In this document: piece by piece, positions 22,146-31,559 of the stretch
Layout of the letters: the number at the start of each line of letters is the position of its first letter
Position numbering within the stretch: the first letter of the stretch is position 1
Source of the DNA: Diphasiastrum complanatum
Taxonomy: Eukaryota; Streptophyta; Lycopodiopsida; Lycopodiales; Lycopodiaceae
Direction: 5' to 3'
NCBI GenBank assembly: GCA_029204225.1
Contig: CM055110.1
Span: forward strand, 43,259,862-43,319,861
Length of the DNA stretch: 60,000 nucleotides
Translations under genes and position numbers: made by a program
The notes under the pieces: model-generated
Told to the model about the DNA's origin: nothing
Database searches by the model: none
Seen by the model: the letters and a program-made list of their open reading frames with translations, nothing else

Positions 22146-23638
22146 TCACTGTTCCGCCTTTGGTAGTGATTTGTCTGGTTGGCCATGCATTAGATATTCA
22201 ACAATGTCGGCAGCCCATTCTGGTACTGTGTCCACGTAAAATAAGACAGCATATGCTAACTCATCGTCAGGTTGGGTGGCAATCTCCTTTCCCTTGATCC
22301 GTGACACATGATCTGCCATGTAGTGTTGTTTTCCCTTGCAAACTACTATCCGAAAATCAAACTCCAACAACAGAAATAGCCATCTGGTGATTCTTCCGGT
22401 GTTGCAAGTTTTATTAACGAGATAGAGCAAGGGTTGATGGTCCATATAAAAAGCAAAATGTGTGGCCATCAGGTAATGTCGAAATCTCTTAACCGCATAG
22501 ATCATTGCCAGTGCTTTCCGCTCTGTGGTTGAATAGTTCATTTCAGTATCACTGAGCTGCCGGCTTGCAAACCGAATTGGAAAATCCTTTTTGTGTTCAT
22601 CTGGCTGGGTTAAGACTGCTCCAATTGCATACTTTGATGCGTCCGTATGCACGTGAAACTCAATGGACCAATTGGGTGGCCGTAAGATTGGTGCCGAAAC
22701 CAATGCATCCTTAAACTTTTGGAAAGCTTTTAGGGCTTTCTCATTCCAATATGGATCCGTTGTGAGTTTGTAGATTGGTCTAGCTAACTCCGCAAAATCA
22801 AGAATGAAGATCCTATAATAGTTAGCATGACCCATGAAAATGTAGACCTCGTTGATCGTCCCCGGTGGTGGTAGATCAATAATGATCCTGATCTTTGATA
22901 GATCTATGATGATACTGTGTCTTGACACTATATGGCCGAGTATCAAGCCATGTGTCACCCAGAATTGACATTTTTCTGGATTCAAGGAGATTTGGTAGTC
23001 ACGACATTTTTGTAACACCTCCAAATTGGATAAGTGTTCTGAATCTGGTCCATGCACGCACAGATCGACCAAGAAAATTTCCAGAAATTTTTGTAGATAA
23101 TCTTTGAATGCCGCCTGCATGACTCGTTGGAAAGTGCTTGGGGCATTGCAAAATCCGAATAGCATTACTTTATAGGCATATGTTTCCCATTCCATGGCAA
23201 ATGATGTCTTGTGCTGGTCCTGGGGGGTATTTTCACTTGGTTGTAGCCACTGAAGCCATCCAGAAAACTGTAGGCTTTGGCGCTAGCTACACTGTCGAGG
23301 ACACTTTTCATAAATGGTAAAAGAAAATGGTCCTTTTTGGTGACTGCATTTAGCACCTTCAAATTCACACAGATCCGTATTTTGTCATTCTTCTTGGGTA
23401 CTATAACTATCGGCGATACCCATTCCGTGTGCTCAATCTCGTAAATGAAATATGCGTCCATCAGCTTTTGCAACTCCTGCTTGATCAGTTCTGTATAGTT
23501 CGGGTTGCAGTGGTAGTAACGGCTCATCTTGGGGACTGCTCCGTCCACCAAGGATATGGTATGTTGGACTACTATTGGCGGAATGCCCTTTAGATCACTA
23601 TAGCTCCAAGCAAAACAATCTTTATATTCCACCAACAA
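22146..23638 (-). pseudogene. OTA-2 reverse transcriptase and RNase H
   Basis: From 23638 the frame reads YKDCFAWSYSDLKGIP, EHTEWVSPIVIVPKKND and KKDHFLLPF, the RT fingers and palm. After a frame change near 23190 it continues YAYKVMLFGFCNAPSTFQ to the catalytic site, which reads FLVDL instead of YLDDL, so one catalytic Asp is lost. RNase H follows with VHTDASKYAIGAVLTQ and TERKALAMIYAVKRFRHY. The 350-codon frame from 23195 to 22146 is otherwise open, unusual for so old an element. It would copy element RNA to DNA in particles. Confidence 0.88.
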
Positions 23639-23791
23639 GGATCATAGTCTCTTGAACTACGTGGGTGTTAACTACTCTCCCACATGCACTATCCTTTCTT
23701 CTTCTCCTGGCTCCGCAAGATTCATTGGCTGTGTTCGCACAGGTCCCTTGAAGACTTGTTCCACTTGTGTCTGACTTTGATTAGGTTCTCG

Positions 23792-25680
23792 TTAGGCTTG
23801 CGGCATCATGATTATCACGTCGTCCAAAGTATAATTCTTGAAAGTATCAAGCATCTTATGAACGGGAGCTCGTCGAGATTCTTCTTTTAGCATATTGATC
23901 TTGGCCCGACTGGTCATTTTTTGTTTTTTTGTCACCTGCGTAGAAGATGACGCTGTGTCTGAGTCCAACTGGAGTGACTTCAAGGAATCCAACACCTTCT
24001 TTTTGTCCTTTTTTGTCATTTTGATGGGTTCATCCTTGTTGTCTTTCTTCGGGACTGTTGTGACATTCGTCTCATGGTTGTGAATATCAACGTCTACTGT
24101 AGCTATCGCCTCTTCGGGTAGGTCACCCCATCGGATCACCTGATTGTATCATTGCTTCAACTGATTCTTCTAATTCACAGGTGCCTTGGGTGGATTGATC
24201 CTTGAGACTTTGGCCATAACAGACTTTTGTGGTGATTGAGTTGGTACCTTCTTGGTTCCGTAACGATCTGGGTCCATGTGGTGTAGAACCTGTTCATTAG
24301 TCAGCTCAACCTCCTTATTATAAGTTAGAGCATGTTGCCAAGGGACTAGATCATCGTCCACTGGGTTCTCAATAGGCTCCGTTGATAGCCATGCTACGTT
24401 TATCATATTCATCCCAAATGTGATTGGTGTGTCCATAGTGTAACATTTGGGTGAAGATGTACTCGGTTTTGGATCTGATTCATATTGACATGCCTGGCAA
24501 TCAATAGTTGCTAATGCATCTGTCCATCTCATGATATCCGTCTCTGAATGATAGTGACCTCCCTTGGCTGGCCTTGGGCGATCAATCGTATGATCTGTCG
24601 TGGATGATCCGTCATCAGCCTTGGGTGCAATAGGTTTCATCACCCATGTGGTTGGATCAACCTTTACAGCCCGTTCTTTGTTCACGAAGGTGAGTTTTCC
24701 TGTACCCCAGTTGTGTACTACTTGCGCAGTCCTCAACCATGGTCTTCCCAGTAAGACTCGGTATGCAGATGGAGATTCAGGTATATCCATGACTACAAAG
24801 TAATCACAAACTGCATGCCTACTATCTTGATGGGGATATCGACAACTACACCTTTTGGTTTTACACAGGATTGATCTGCTAGCTTGATGGCGAATCTAGC
24901 TAGCTTCAATCCTTGTAAACACCATTTTTCATATAAAGTAGTGGAGATCAGATTGACACCCGATCCTCCATCTACCACTGTCGCCTCGTCCTCGTATCTC
25001 TTGTGTTTGATTGGCAAAGTGATATTGTGTTCCTCACTTTCCCATGCTGCTCCAATATGGAGGACGTTATTTGTTTCATCATAGCCTGCACAATATATGG
25101 GCTCAGGCGCTACTGGCTCCTCATTCGCTTTGGCCCATTCAGCTAGAAGGCTTTTCGCTTGTGGTGCAATCCGCAGTAGTTCCCCGTGTGGTAAACTAAT
25201 AGGCTTGACAGTAAAAGGGTGAGCCTTTCAGTGCGTGGTTCCTCGGGCTCCACCATGTGAAAGGTGGTTCATGTTGGTGCAACCGATCATTCTAATCAGT
25301 GCGCAGTGGTGAGCCCGTTTGCGGTTCCCGTTTGACACCGACTGGAGGTTCCGTGGGATGGTCTCTTTCTTGCTCTTTTTCCTCCGCTTGTGCTTTCTGT
25401 ACCTAGTGTCTTATTTTCTGGAACTGTCTTCTCTCTTCCCTCACAATTGGATATGGTGCTGAAGTTGAGAGTTGGTCGTCAGTGACCGATGGTGGTGGTG
25501 AGGGAGCCACTTCCTTCCTCTTCTGTGCTCGCGTAACAGCTAATACAGGAGCATGAAATTGTCGACCTTCCGATGACATCCCCGCTGGAACTGCCGGTTG
25601 TTGTATGGCAATGAGGTTAAGAGGTGCACTGGTTTCAGGTTTAAATGAACAATTCTTGTAACAGTGTCCATAATCGCATT
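23792..25680 (-). pseudogene. OTA-2 protease and protease-RT linker
   Basis: The protease motif reads VVDGGSGVNLIS near 24970, with the DGGS form of the active site usual in this gypsy group, in a frame at 25017-24793. It is followed by YRVLLGRPWLRTAQV (24760), the C-terminal protease flap region, then a long acidic/basic linker to 23792 with YTLDDVIIMMPQA near its end. The last motif matches YTLDDVVIMLPKA in OTA-3. Frame changes near 24790 and 24150 and a poorly readable stretch at 25018-25680 show decay. Confidence 0.75.
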
Positions 25681-25681
25681 C

Positions 25682-26257
25682 TCAACAGGAGGTTGTGTAT
25701 TGTCCCTTGTAGGGACATTCTGCTATTCTGTGTCCTTCGCCGCATGCGTAGCAGTCGTAATTTCTTCCGCCTTGGCGCTGAGTTTGAGCTGCATAGGCCG
25801 AAATATATTCATTTATGACAGGATCCATAAATGGTTCATCTGATTCGTACCATTCCTGCTGTTCAGGTTGAGGTGGCATTTGCATCTCTGGTTCTGCTGT
25901 TGTCAGGTTTACATGGGCCACTTGTTGATTGGCTGGTCCTGGTGGAGCAGGTAAGGCCATACGCTATGGTTGATTTGGTGCGCCGTACCTTGGTGCCTCA
26001 TCGGGTGCCCCTTGATGATAAGGATAGGAAGTCTGATAAGGACTTCTCTTCTGTTGAACAATCCGGGGGTTAAACGGGCAAAATGCCGTATCGTGCGATG
26101 TTGCATTGCATAGATGGCAAAATCTATGTGTCAGTCTTAGATTTTGCTTTAGGACTAGACGCTCGTTTGTTGTATGGTTTTGCGTGCATACTGAACACCA
26201 TACATTCTCCCGTCGAGGATACTGTAGTTGGTTTGGTTCTAGTTGATGTGGAGTTAC
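25682..26257 (-). pseudogene. OTA-2 Gag C-terminal region with zinc knuckles
   Basis: From 26257 the frame contains CSVCTQNHT, a complete CCHC knuckle CHLCNATSHDTAFC, then a Pro/Gln-rich stretch and a short knuckle CYACGEGHRIAEC near 25735. Such knuckles bind element RNA in the nucleocapsid. The N-terminal capsid part is missing because the copia LTR starts at 26258. The first codons of the open frame at 26275 belong to that LTR. A frame change lies near 25960. Confidence 0.8.
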
Positions 26258-26896
26258 TGTGAAAATTGTCAACATTTCCTAGCTAGTTTGAGACCTAAAT
26301 TGGCAATTTTTATACATAGTTTTGGATCTAACATTTCACACATGTGAAAGAGGCCTAGATACTTGTATTTTAGTATATATTTCATGTTGAAGAAGTCTCA
26401 AACTTTAGGACCTTCGAAATGACACCAAAATCATGTTATTTGGATATATAGGCCAAAATTGGCTATTTTAGGCTACTGGTGTCCTAAATTTGGGTCCTAA
26501 GTTCTAGAGAGAGGAGAGAGAGTCATCTCTCTTACCTATATTAGGCTGAAATTTGTGGAGAACAGGTTGGAGAAACTTATTGTATTGTTGAGAGAGATCA
26601 ATAGATCATTGTCACAGTTTCTTTGCTTTGTGTATTGTCTTCAAGCTTTTGTGTATGATCTTTAAGAGGTTTTCAAAAGTGGTAGGCTGCTGTTGTAGGG
26701 CTGGTATGCTGTTTTTTTTGGCTGCCATCAGTACCTTTTATTAGTTTCTTTTGTCTCTTGAATGCTTTGTCAAGCTCATGTGTATCAAATGTAGCATTAT
26801 GATGCTTTGCCATTTCTAGCTTTTGTAGCTTATTGTGTAAAGATCTTAGCCAAGTATTTTAGGAGTTTGGATCCATTCAAGATCCACTTTTTCACA
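26258..26896 (+). repeat. Cop-2 5' LTR
   Basis: 639 bp from TGTGAAAATTGTC to TTTTTCACA, immediately followed by the primer site. A TG..CA LTR diverged from that of Cop-4 (653 bp). Confidence 0.9.
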
Positions 26897-26908
26897 TGGT
26901 ATCAGAGC
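26897..26908 (+). other. Primer binding site, initiator tRNA-Met 3' end
   Basis: TGGTATCAGAGC directly abuts the LTR, complementary to the 3' end of initiator tRNA-Met, the usual primer of plant copia elements. Confidence 0.95.
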
Positions 26909-28034
26909 TACTTGGCTGTTATTTTTAGTAAGGTTTTCATTTATGGTGATATTTGGATGTTTGATCAAGTTCTAGCATGATTATGCATTGTATTGTTGAT
27001 CAAATCTTACTAACCTTTGTTTTGTGAGTTGAACTTGTGAATCAAAAGCATATTTTAGGTCTATTGAAGATCATAGGCCGATAAGAAGCTATTTTGGATT
27101 GGATCATAACACCTAATCATTTGTTGATTTTGAGACTTGTGCATATTCAATACTAACAATGTTCTGTTCAATGTATTGTTGACAATCTCCACTTCTGTGG
27201 ATGAACACTCTCCTTAAGTGGATGAACCTTCTCCTTAAGTGGATGACAAATACTCTTTGATTGATTTTGTATTTCTCCAAAAGGCTGAGCAAAGCTCCCA
27301 CTTGGATGAAAGATCCCCTTTTGGGTGAACAGATTGTTAACAATCTTTTGCATAAATTTTGGTGTACTTTGTTGAGCATGTAAGTAACTCTCCTTATGTA
27401 ATTTGATTGAAGCATTTGCTGGAAGGTTTTAACCATTATGCAAATGTGTTTTCAAGTTCTTAACAGGTTGAGGAACATTCTCATGTGAAGTGATCTTAGA
27501 TCTACATCTAAACACCAAGATTTGACAAGCTAGTGAAGCTAGTCTCGTGATTCACTAAGTGTGCTCTTTCATTCACCTCTAAAGCTTGTATTTATCACTT
27601 GATGGAGTTTATAAACTTTTAGAAGTGTGGTTTATATGTGGTTTTACAGGTTGAATCAATATCTTAGTGTGTTGATCATATATTGATCAAGTTTGTTCAA
27701 CTCTAGGTATTTTTGGCAGCCTAGTCTTTTGTATTTTCTAAGAATGCAAGTAACTCTTCACACCATAACTTGATTTGGTCACTTGCTGGAAAGTTTGAGA
27801 GCTTAAGCAAGAGTGTGTTCAAGTTGGTTTGAGTTTATAATCCATTCTTAGTGTGTGCAAAGTGTTGCATGTGTTTCAATCTTCCTTTCTATGCTTGGAA
27901 ACCAGCCAGGTTCAGGATAGAAGTGTTTTAGGGTCCTAGATCTCCTGAGATCTCCTTATCCATCATTTGTTAAGAGGAAAGTGAGTGCTAGGTGCATTAG
28001 GACAGAGCCTAAAAGTTGAAGAATCATTATATTC
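26909..28034 (+). other. Cop-2 leader with internal duplications
   Basis: No gene. Three copies of GTGGATGAAC/GTGGATGACA with CTCCTTAA spacers lie at 27189-27246. A segment near 27375-27460 (GCATGTAAGTAACTCT, TTTGCTGGAAGG, TTCAAGTT) recurs in altered form near 27745-27830 (GAATGCAAGTAACTCT, CTTGCTGGAAAG). Confidence 0.7.
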
Positions 28035-28540
28035 ATGTTAGAAACTAATGATAGGTTGAGTTCATCAAACTACTCTACCTGGAAAGTGAGGATGGAATCC
28101 TTACTTGAGTTGAATGAACTCATGGAAATAGTTGCAGGAACTGAAGAGAAACCACCCATAGTTCAAGAGCAACAAAGGTTTGATAAGAAGGCCAAAATGG
28201 CTCTTCATATCATTAAAATGAATGTTACCAATGAACTTCTCAAGAAAGTTGGTAATAGTCAAAGTGCAAGTGAGGCATGGAATGCCTTGAAGAAGCTCTT
28301 TGAATCAAAGTCCACATCTAGGATATTGACCCTAAGGAGGCAAATATTTTCTAGTAGACAAAGAGAGGGTGAAAGTGCTCATGCATTTGTCTTGAGAGTT
28401 AAGTCCTTAAGTGATGATCTAGCATGCATTTTTGAAAGCATAAAAGATGGTGAAATAGTCCAGGTTATGTTGAATGGTTTGCTAGATGAACATGCTAACC
28501 TTGTGCAAAGTTTTGCCATTCAAAGAGTCTTGCCAGAAGT
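28035..28540 (+). pseudogene. Cop-2 Gag, C-terminally truncated
   Basis: The frame opens MLETNDRLSSSNYSTWKVRM at 28035 and proceeds without lesions through ELNELMEIVAG, MNVTNELLKKVG, ESKSTSRILTLRRQIF and GLLDEHANLVQSFAIQ. This aligns almost residue by residue with Cop-4 Gag. After LVQSFAIQR the match ends and gypsy sequence begins. The frame accidentally stays open to 28604. Zinc knuckle, protease and pol are absent. Confidence 0.88.
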
Positions 28541-29690
28541 CTTCACCTATGAAGAAAGATTTATCATCTCGAAAGTCATCACTTCCACAATCAATTCCTG
28601 CTAAGAAGGCTAAACGAAGATCCAAGACAAGTCCTTTCGAAAAAGAACAGGCAAATGTAGTCCAGCATGATATTCTAGAGCATTTTAAATGTTATACACT
28701 GGATGATGTGGTTATCATGTTACCTAAAGCACATTGTGAACCTGAAGAACACATGCCGGAATCTAAAGAGGTTTACGATGGCCCAACTAGGACGCAACCA
28801 ATGAATCTTGCTGAACCAGGAGAACCGAAAAAGATTGTACAAGTGGGATCACAACTTACTCCTGAACAATATCAAGCACTCCGTTTGTTACTTATTAAGT
28901 ATCAAGATTGCTTTGCATGGACTTATCAAGATTTGAAGGGTATTCCGACATCAGTGATTAAACATACCATTCCTTTAGTACCTGATGCATTTCCAAAGGT
29001 TAAAAAGTTCTATTGTTGTAATCCTAATGTGGCAGATCTGATAAAGAAATAATTTTAGAGATTGCTTGACGCCGATTTCATTTATGAGATCGAGCATACA
29101 GAATGGATTTCACCGATTGTCATTGTTCCTAAGAAAAATGGAAAATTGCGAATATGTGTGAATCTCAAAGCATTGAATAAAGTGACACGGAAGGATCACT
29201 TTTCGTTACCTTTTACTGAAAGCATTTTGGATCGCCTTGCTGGAGCGGAAGCTTATAGTTTCCTGGATGGATTTAGTGGTTACAACCAGGTTAAGATTGC
29301 AACCTGCCGATTACCACAAAACTGCTTTTGCAACAGAATGGGACACCTATGCTTACAAAGTAATGCCGTTTGAACTCTGTAATGCACCAAGTTCATTTCA
29401 AAGAGTAATGCAATTTGCTTTTAAAGATTATCTGCAGAAATTCCTTGAAATTTACTTGGACGACTTGGGAGTTTATAGTACAGATACACCACCTGGATCG
29501 ATTGGAGAAAGTATTTGAAAGATGCCGCAAATATCAGATTTCTCTAAATCCAGAAAAATGCCAGATATGGGTTTCGCACGGAGTTGTGCTTGGACATGTG
29601 ATATCAAGACATGGTATTGCCACCGATTATTCTAAGATCAAAGTTATTGTGAAATTGCCACCGCCAACAACAATTTGAGGAGTTTATGTA
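28541..29690 (+). pseudogene. OTA-3 linker and reverse transcriptase
   Basis: A Lys-rich linker contains YTLDDVVIMLPKA, RTQPMNLAEPGE and YQDCFAWTYQDLKGIP. Two stops lie at 29050-29057. RT continues with EHTEWISPIVIVPKKNG and RKDHFSLPF, and after a frame change near 29300 with YAYKVMPFELCNAPSSFQ and the intact catalytic motif IYLDDLGVYS (about 29451). Another frame change near 29480 leads to NPEKCQIWVSHGVVLGH and a stop near 29678. Beyond that, homology to RNase H is lost. Confidence 0.85.
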
Positions 29691-29792
29691 TTTATGGGTC
29701 ATGAACTACTATTAAATTTTTATTATCTTCTTTGCGGATTTAGCACGACCTATATACAAACTAACTATTGTTCCTATTTGGCCATGTGATGT

Positions 29793-30742
29793 TTGCCAGC
29801 GAGCACGACAGCTACTCGACAGAATTATGAACCCTTACATCTGGTTTTATCGCAAGCACCGTTTGAAAAATGGGGACTAGATTATGTTGGTCCTATTCAT
29901 CCTGTCGCGCAAGAATCTCAGGCCCGATACATTATCGTCGCAACTGATTATATGACCAAGTGGGTTGAAGCCAAAGCTGTCAAAGTGGCTGATGCGAAAT
30001 CTACGATCAAGTTTCTATATGAAAATATTATAATCAGATTTGGATGTCCAATCGAAATTGTCAGTGACCGGGGTACACACTTTGTTAATCAAATAATAAA
30101 GTGTTTATTGGAAGATTTTTTCGTTATACATAGATTTAGTACTCCCTATTATCCCAAAGGAAATGGCCAAGCTGAATCTTCCAATAAGATTCTCTGCACC
30201 ATTATGACAAAGACAGTTGAAGCAAGTCGGTCCGATTGGGAACATAAACTGTATACAGCATTATGGGCATTCAGAACCGCTTACAAAAATAGTACAAATC
30301 AAACACCTTTTCAACTGGTTTCTGGTCAAGATGCTGTTATGCCAATTGAATTTTTAATCCCATCTTTACGCATAGCAGCAACGGAACGATTAAATGATGA
30401 TATGTCTTTACAACTCCATCATGAAGTGTTGCACAAATTATGTGAAACCCGATTGATGACAGTTCATGCTTTAGCAGCAGAGAAAGCCCGCCGCAAGGCA
30501 TGGCACGATCGTCGATTGCACAAAAAGATCTGAAAGCAGGAGATCTTGCATTAATGTACAAAACCAAGCTGATCAAGGGTAAGTTGAAGTTTACCAGGGA
30601 AGGCCCGTATAAAGTGAAGAAAACCCTGAACTATGGCGCAGTAATTCTTGAGCACTTGCATGGAAAACGATTCAATACTCCGATAAATGACAACCGATTA
30701 TGCAAGTTTTGGCAGCCTACTCCGCCAGTTCAGCAAGCCTGA
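29793..30742 (+). pseudogene. OTA-3 integrase core and C-terminus
   Basis: The 246-codon frame from 29793 reads PFEKWGLDYVGPIHP, then YIIVATDYMTKWVEAKAV, RFGCPIEIVSDRGTHF and YYPKGNGQAESSNKIL, giving all three catalytic acidic residues (Asp, Asp, Glu). QTPFQLVSGQDAVMPIEF and RRKAWHDRRLHKK follow. A one-base shift near 30525 continues the protein as KAGDLALMYKTKLIKGKL to NDNRLCKFWQP and the stop at 30740. There is no chromodomain. The upstream HHCC module is deleted; only a trace (CDVCQRARQ) remains near 29787. Confidence 0.85.
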
Positions 30743-31559
30743 TCTCAATATATTTCTTAATTTTATTTGTTTTTCAAGTTTTTGTTTTCAATATTCAATT
30801 TGCTGAGTTTTTTTTTCGAAAAAGACAGTTAAAAAAAATAATAATAAGGAAAGACTGATGAGCAAAAGTCAGGAAGTCATCAACATAAGGAAAAGGAAGC
30901 ACAATATTTTTTTTATGGAAAATGACTTAGAAAATTATTGATTTGGGCAGATTTGCCAATACAGTACCAGAAACCTTCGTTGAGCTCTTAGACTATACAT
31001 CCACCCTTGATTTATCTAAATTGAGGTGGGCGAAGGTTCCTGACAAGAGAAAATTTAATTTTTGGAGACAGGCGAATGTTTAGTGATATGTCATTTTGGG
31101 AACCTTTGCCAAGCATCATAACCTCATTATGAACCTTCGCCGATCTGCTAGATGATCTTAAAATGTCAAAATTAGGTTGTCCATAGGTTCAGATTGTGAA
31201 AAAGTGCATTTATGACAGTACCTGGGTGAAGGACCCTTTTGGGCGAAGATTCATCCTTCGCCAACCCTGAAAAACGTTCGCCTGATAGGTTCAGATCCCT
31301 AAAAATCTTCGCCGAGTTTTTTATAGCCTATTTTTACAATACTGCACATGCCTGCAAGTTTTTGTTCAATATTGATAAGCCAAACTACTATTCAGTGTAA
31401 TGGACTCACCAAATTTACCTATAAGTTGGCTGAATTCGATTCAATCCTCACTTGTGCTAGCGAACCTCTTGCGAATTTTTCTTGCGACCAAAGCCTTCCA
31501 AATTTCCTACATTGCCTTCTGATACACTTTCACGCATTTATAATTCCTTTCTGATCATC
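30743..31559 (+). other. OTA-3 pol-accessory spacer with dispersed inverted motifs
   Basis: It occupies the same position as 19874-20966 in OTA-2 and has no gene. It carries GGCGAAGGTTC-type words (31029, 31071, 31225, 31242) and their complement GAACCTTCGCC (30971, 31100, 31131, 31254, 31305). The motif differs from the OTA-2 motif TGCGAGAGTTC, but spacing and orientation mix are alike. Confidence 0.7.

Larger units (their letters stand above)
16344..26257 (-). mobile_element. OTA-2, Ty3/gypsy retrotransposon with accessory 3' gene
   Basis: On the minus strand the order is gag zinc-knuckle region (26257), protease, RT/RNase H, integrase (to 20967), a spacer, an accessory gene (19873 to 16790) and a truncated 3' LTR (16743 to 16344). 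RT motifs (KKDHF-LPF) and the absence of a chromodomain place it with the Athila/Tat side of plant gypsy elements rather than the chromoviruses. The 5' LTR and N-terminal Gag were lost when copia Cop-2 sequence joined at 26257/26258. Many stops and frameshifts show it is inactive. Confidence 0.85.
26258..28540 (+). mobile_element. Cop-2, 5' part of a Ty1/copia element
   Basis: It consists of a complete 5' LTR (26258-26896), a tRNA-iMet primer site (26897), a 1.1-kb leader and about 170 codons of gag. It belongs to the same family as Cop-4: the LTRs start TGTGAAAAATTGTCAAC (here TGTGAAAATTGTCAAC) and end TTTTTCACA, and the Gag proteins align throughout. At about 28540 it changes into OTA-3, with no 3' part elsewhere in the window. 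Confidence 0.85.
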
